This document shows positions 59,231-64,000 of a DNA stretch of 64,000 nt, one piece after another. The stretch is from Anas platyrhynchos. Taxonomy: Eukaryota > Chordata > Aves > Anseriformes > Anatidae. Within the stretch, counting starts at the first letter, position 1. The number at the start of each line of letters is the position of its first letter. The notes under the pieces were generated by a model, which was not told the origin of the DNA, searched no databases, and saw nothing but the letters and a program-made list of their open reading frames with translations. The DNA lies in contig NC_092591.1 of the NCBI RefSeq assembly GCF_047663525.1, positions 46,229,501 through 46,293,500 of the forward strand, given 5' to 3'. The position numbers were made by a program, and so were the translations under genes.

Positions 59231-62200
59231 GGAATTGGTTACGTGCATGACTCCGTAAAAACAAATTTCTGCATTCAAAAATTTTATGTACCCTTTAGGA
59301 CCTTTCATCCATTTATTGAGCAAAAATCTGCCCCTGGATAATACATTTTTGCCCTTCAAGTACTCCGAGGACACCAAGAGGGTGCGTGTGGCTCGTCACC
59401 AGCAGAGGACTGAGGGCTCCCCTTGCTCAAGGCAGCGGAGCTCGGAGGAAATCGGCGGTGATGCTCCATTCAAGGTGCCGAGGAGCTGCTCTAGATTGAC
59501 GTCTTCTCCTGTAAAAACTCTTTGAAAGCCCCGAGGTGCAATCTGCCTCCTGACTGCTGCGCTCAAAGCGCCGACCTTCAGCTTCGCAGCGCTGCCGGCA
59601 GTGCTCAGCGGGGAATAAAGGTTGTGTTACCTCCACACGGGTAAAATACCCTGTCCTTCTCAGCTGCTGGGCTCAAGCTGATTGCCCCTGTCCTCTAGCA
59701 ACCACATACTTGTGGTGGAACATTAACAGCAGTGGCATCAGCGAGAAACTCGATACCTCTCAGAGCCTTCTCCACTTGACTGAGTGAGTGATATTTACTT
59801 TCTGCTGGATAATTGTGTCCTTTGTGGCTGTGCAGCGAGAGCTCTGATCTGTGGAAGTGCAGCGACTTCTTCATGACGCTAAAGGGTCTAATGTGGGGTT
59901 TTTCCACTCCTCTGCTGTTGGGGTGTGTGAGATGAATCCTTACATTGCATTGTTTGGGATGTCGCAATGTTCTGCTTTGTCTCATTAAAAAAAAAAAAGT
60001 TTGGGGAAACTTGAAAGACTTTATAAAGTGAAGAAATTTCTAAAAATGACTTGTTATTAAGCTGGCTATTGCTGTTTGTCATGTCTTGTTGCAGGCTTGT
60101 TCTTTATTTTCTGGAAAATCAGCTGCGTACTAGTTACATGGACACATCCTAGACTGTTAGCTGTTTATGGAAAAAATGTGTTTTGGATTTAGCTTTTAAT
60201 TGCTGAGAATTAACTCTCGGCCCAAACACTGCTGGAGGAAAAACTGATGCTTTCTCTCCCGCTCCCCAAGAAAAACAACCCAACAAAGGCCAAAACCCCA
60301 GCGAGCAGGAGCGGTTCCAGAGCAAACACACGCCCGCGGTGTTTGTGGTGCCAGCAGGGTGACACGGCCAGCGTGACAGCTGCCGAGTGTCCCTGGCTGG
60401 CCATAGGTACGGCAGAGGGGCAGAGCGTGGGCGTGATGAGACGGAGCATTTGTGGCCATCTCCTGGGGAAAGGATACGGTCTGGGGATGTTATGGACACC
60501 TGGACATGTTGCTGTGATGACTCCTGGCGCGTGTCGGTGCTTTCTGCTGCGGTGTTGGACCGAGAAGCTGAGAAGGCAGCCCCAAGTGCAGCTCAGGAAG
60601 TTCATTCGTGCTCACGTCTTGAAATAAAGCAGAGAACTGTCTCCAGCTGGACGCAGATCGGGGCGTGCAGCAGGTTCCTTCACGGCAGGTTTCTCTGAGA
60701 AAGTTCAAGAGGTTGGCGTGGGAAGTCATAAAAAACGAGTTCCTGCTTGAGGTGAGGGAAGTACTGAACTGGAGCAGAGCGCGTTTTCCAAGATGCTGCC
60801 GTGAGCGAGGGAGCCCATTCCTGCAGTCCGTGCTGCTGGGATACACCTCCTTATCTTCCCGGCACATCCCATGGTGAAGTCACCCATCGATATTGCAGCA
60901 CGGGTTAGCTCCGAGCTATCAGGCTGGGCTAATCTCCCGCTGAATAAACAACACAAAGGTTCCTGGATTCGTTCCTGTTCCCTTAAAGGGATACAATCGA
61001 GTGCAGGCAATTAAAGGAGAGAGAGAGCGTGCATGAAGTGGAGCTCGAGATATTACACCTGATTGCAGGCGCTCGGCCCTGGGCGTGTGTGTGGGTTCTT
61101 AGTTTTTTAAGGAAAAAAGCCTCATAAAACAATCGGTGTTTTTCTCATTTTTCAATGTATTTCTTTTCCTGCCGTTCCCTTTGGGAAGGGAGAACCCAAC
61201 AACCACCCAAACAGATCCCAAACAATGGGAGCCAATTTCCTATCGAAGGGAGAGAGTAAAGTTAATTTTGTACAAAGTACGCTGAGAAATAACTCTTTTC
61301 TTCCTGCTCTCCTCCCAGCCTTTTCAGAGGCTGTGGCAGAGCCTGTTAAAACAGCTTCCACCAAATGGGCGTCCGGTTCCTTGGAGCAGCTCTTGGAAAT
61401 TTCAGCCTGCGTGGGACCTCTCTCGACACGGGGTTGGTGGCGTTCTCTGGCAGGGCTTCTCCTCCACGTTCGCCTGATCAGAGAGACTTGCCTGGCTGTC
61501 ATTCAGTCAGCCCTCGTAATATCTGCCTTTTGCACACAGTGAGGATGCTTGTAAACGTGTGTGAGTAATTATAATTGCTGTAAATATGTGAGATCACCGA
61601 GTCGTGCGGTGCTGTAAAACCTGAGAGCCTCGTCACGTGCAGAGGGGACTGTGCCCTACGAGGAGCGCTGTTTTTACAGCAATTACTGGCTTTCCAAAGA
61701 GCAGGAGGGAAGGGAAGGCAGAATAAACAGAGCGAGCGGCACGTGTTTGATGCAAAATGATGTACGGACCCATAAAGCTTTTATTGACCCTTTCTTTGAA
61801 ATCCTACTTGTTAGCTGGTGCTCCCAAGTGACGCTCCCGGTCCGTGAGCAAGCGAAGGCGCCGAGCTGCGGCATCTCGGTCTGCGCTCTCTGAGCACCCG
61901 GAGAAGGGCAAGGCTGAATCGTTGCAGGACTCATGCACAAGCCTGCGTGTGCTGCTGGGTGGGCTCCTCGCATGGGCCTGATCCTGCCAAGCCTCTTTTT
62001 GTGGGCTCTGCTTGGAGAGCAGGCGGTCTGCCTGCGGCACACCGTTGCCCTGGGCACCTCGCTGCCCCTAACATCACTTCTCTGGCATTTCTGGTGCTGG
62101 GCTTCCTTTAAAGTTGCCGGGCTCTTTGTCTGCAGGAGGAGTAGAAATGACAGGGTGTGTTCTTCTGACCTGCTTCAAGAACTGGCGTAGCTGTTTGGCT

Positions 62201-64000
62201 TTAGTATGAGGGTGGGTTTTTTCATTTCCGATAATATTGCTTTAGGCAGAGACACACAGGATCTCCTCTCCGAAACTTCCCAGCAGGTATCTGAACGCTT
62301 TGTTTTGTTGTACACCTGGGACACCTCCTGCATACCTATAAAGAATCTCCTTTAAAATTCCCTTCTGCCACAATGTCACCGAAAAATAGTGGTACAGGAA
62401 CACAAAACCCTGCTGTCCTTCGTAGCTCCGCAGGCCCCAAGCACCGGACTTGCTCTGTAATCCTGGTAAGCCACTTATCCAGTTGTCCTTAGCTTTCCCT
62501 TTGTTAACTGTTGATTCATTGCCCCTGTTCTGGCAGGGCTGCTAGGAATGCTGCGTGTCCAGTGCCTGCACAATGCCCTGCCGGTGATGGAGGTCAGCCG
62601 AGGACCAGCTGTGGGGAATTTGGCTGGGCTCCCCCCTTTCCTTTCCTCCTTGTCATCGGGCTGAGAAAAATGAACAAAATTGTCATGTGTGCGCAGTCCT
62701 CATGGTCACACAGATAAGGGCTTGGCTGTCGACTGTGTTCGAGTAATGACTTTTCTTTACCTCTGTAACACTGCTTACTGCTACAAAAGAAGACTTTCTG
62801 AGAGAATAAATGGGAAACCAGGACCTTGTAAAAGTATCCTGAGAGGAGCATCCCCCCCCCGCAGGAAAAGCACCTTGGGTTCATTCTTTTTGTTGAAATC
62901 TGCAGGCCTTCCAAGTTTCATGTTCATTTCTTTTTTTTTGTCTTCATCTGCGAGGCTTTGGAACTATTCTGCTGCTTGAGTTTCATGTGTAATTATCGAT
63001 CCAGGAACAGCCTTAAAATGAAGCACCAGCCCCGGCCTCGCAGCGGCGGGGAGGACGGCGCTGCGGGCATGGGCAGGTGACGTGACTTACCCCGGGCCAT
63101 ATGGCAGGCTGAGTCAGGACTGAGGTTCAGGTCTTGTGATTTCCCCAGAGGAGGCCTTGCCCAGCAGACCCAGCTGTTTTTCTGACCCAGCTTTGCACGA
63201 GACAAACTGCAGTTTATGCCTCGAGTGGTTAAAATATGTGTAAGACTGGCCTGAGTTGCCTGTGCGTGGAAGAGCACCCAGTGCTGGTTTTCCTTACTGT
63301 CCATCGGGGTTCTCCTGTGCTTTCCCTGAGCTGATCCGTGTTTGCTTTCCAGGTGTAACGCACAGGTCCTGAGGATCATCTCAGACCCCTTGGGTGAGGG
63401 AAGAGGGAGCAGCAGGACGTGACACGCAGAGGTGGCTTCCAGCGGGCCGGAGCGGCTGGAGCTCGGTGGTGCCATCAGGTCCCAACCCTTCCACCTTCTG
63501 GGGGCGTTGGTGGTGGTTTGGGCTGGATGAACTCTGCTGCGAACCACTGCAGGTGTTCTTATGGTTGTACATCTTATGGTAGTGCCATCTCAACATGGAG
63601 AGCCACCTCTGGCTTCAAGCCACCTGAAACGACTTGAACAAGAGACTCTTAACGGGCTTGGTTTCTCACATGTAGGAGTCAAATCCTTTCAGACTTTTGC
63701 CCCTGCTCCTCTAATGAAGAGGCTTTTAGCTCCACTAGGATTTGGGAGTTACAATGCAGCTGGGCTTTTGATAAAACAGGGAGATGCTAGAGGTGGGGAT
63801 GTAACGCTTCTGATTTCAGCTTGCAAACAAGTCTCTGAGAGAGAGCAGAGAATCCTCCTTGTGCAGCCTTTTGGTGGCTGCAGCAGGGCTGGGGAGACAT
63901 CCTCTGTTTGGGTTGCCCTGGGCTGTTGAAACATAAACTATGGCACTGCTAGCAAAAAAGTAAAATCTTCTGGTGGCATCAGTGTCTCTTAGTGGGAAGT

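Larger units (their letters stand above)
48991..64000. other. Terminal 15 kb without recognised coding exons
   Basis: No open frame here resembles a known family, and I looked specifically for tetraspanin and EF-hand exons. It is most simply the first intron(s) of the gene starting at the CpG island. One strong acceptor (long CT/T tract, then TTGCCCAG at 49464) could precede another leader exon. Repeats are sparse: an A16/T15 pair at 51159-51216 and an old LINE relic at 59065-59230. Confidence 0.5.

Noticed and set aside
49000-64000. Tetraspanin (CD151/TSPAN4) or CRACR2B coding exons
   Set aside because: Searched for by the expected N-terminal tetraspanin and EF-hand motifs in all frames. 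None found.

Overview
This is nuclear DNA from a vertebrate, almost certainly a bird. The genes are split by GT-AG introns. Two CR1 retrotransposon fragments are present, one with the typical avian CR1 3' end (TTCTATGA-type repeats). The gene order PIDD1 (minus) - RPLP2 (plus) - PNPLA2 (plus) matches human 11p15.5. I cannot tell the species. Chicken or another galliform would fit.

Layout: 1-1742 lies downstream of PIDD1. 1743-13602 holds the complete PIDD1 coding region on the minus strand: 15 coding exons, every junction in phase, 892 residues. 13603-16419 is the head-to-head interval between PIDD1 and RPLP2. It carries a CR1 fragment, short tandem arrays, a candidate p53 site and two NRF1-type palindromes. 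16420-20910 is RPLP2: one non-coding and four coding exons, 115 residues. A CR1 tail follows at about 21.0 kb, then 5 kb with no recognised gene. 26.06-42.60 kb is PNPLA2 (ATGL): nine coding exons, 479 residues, with a 9 kb first intron. 42.6-47.63 kb is probably its long 3' UTR. A CpG island at 48.4-49.0 kb looks like the first exon of a further gene. The remaining 15 kb has no coding exon I can recognise.

The three genes do not form a pathway. PIDD1 is the scaffold of the caspase-2 PIDDosome. RPLP2 is a ribosomal stalk protein. PNPLA2 is the main triglyceride lipase of lipid droplets. Exon boundaries were read by hand from splice sites, reading phase and remembered human orthologues, so coding boundaries are firm. 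Transcript ends, promoters and regulatory motifs are inferences. I found no new biological system here. The observations most worth checking are the p53-like site at the edge of the CR1 copy upstream of PIDD1, the altered C-terminal regulatory tail of PNPLA2, the palindromic 13-bp array in the orphan CpG island, and an octamer/GATA motif cluster at 53-54 kb.
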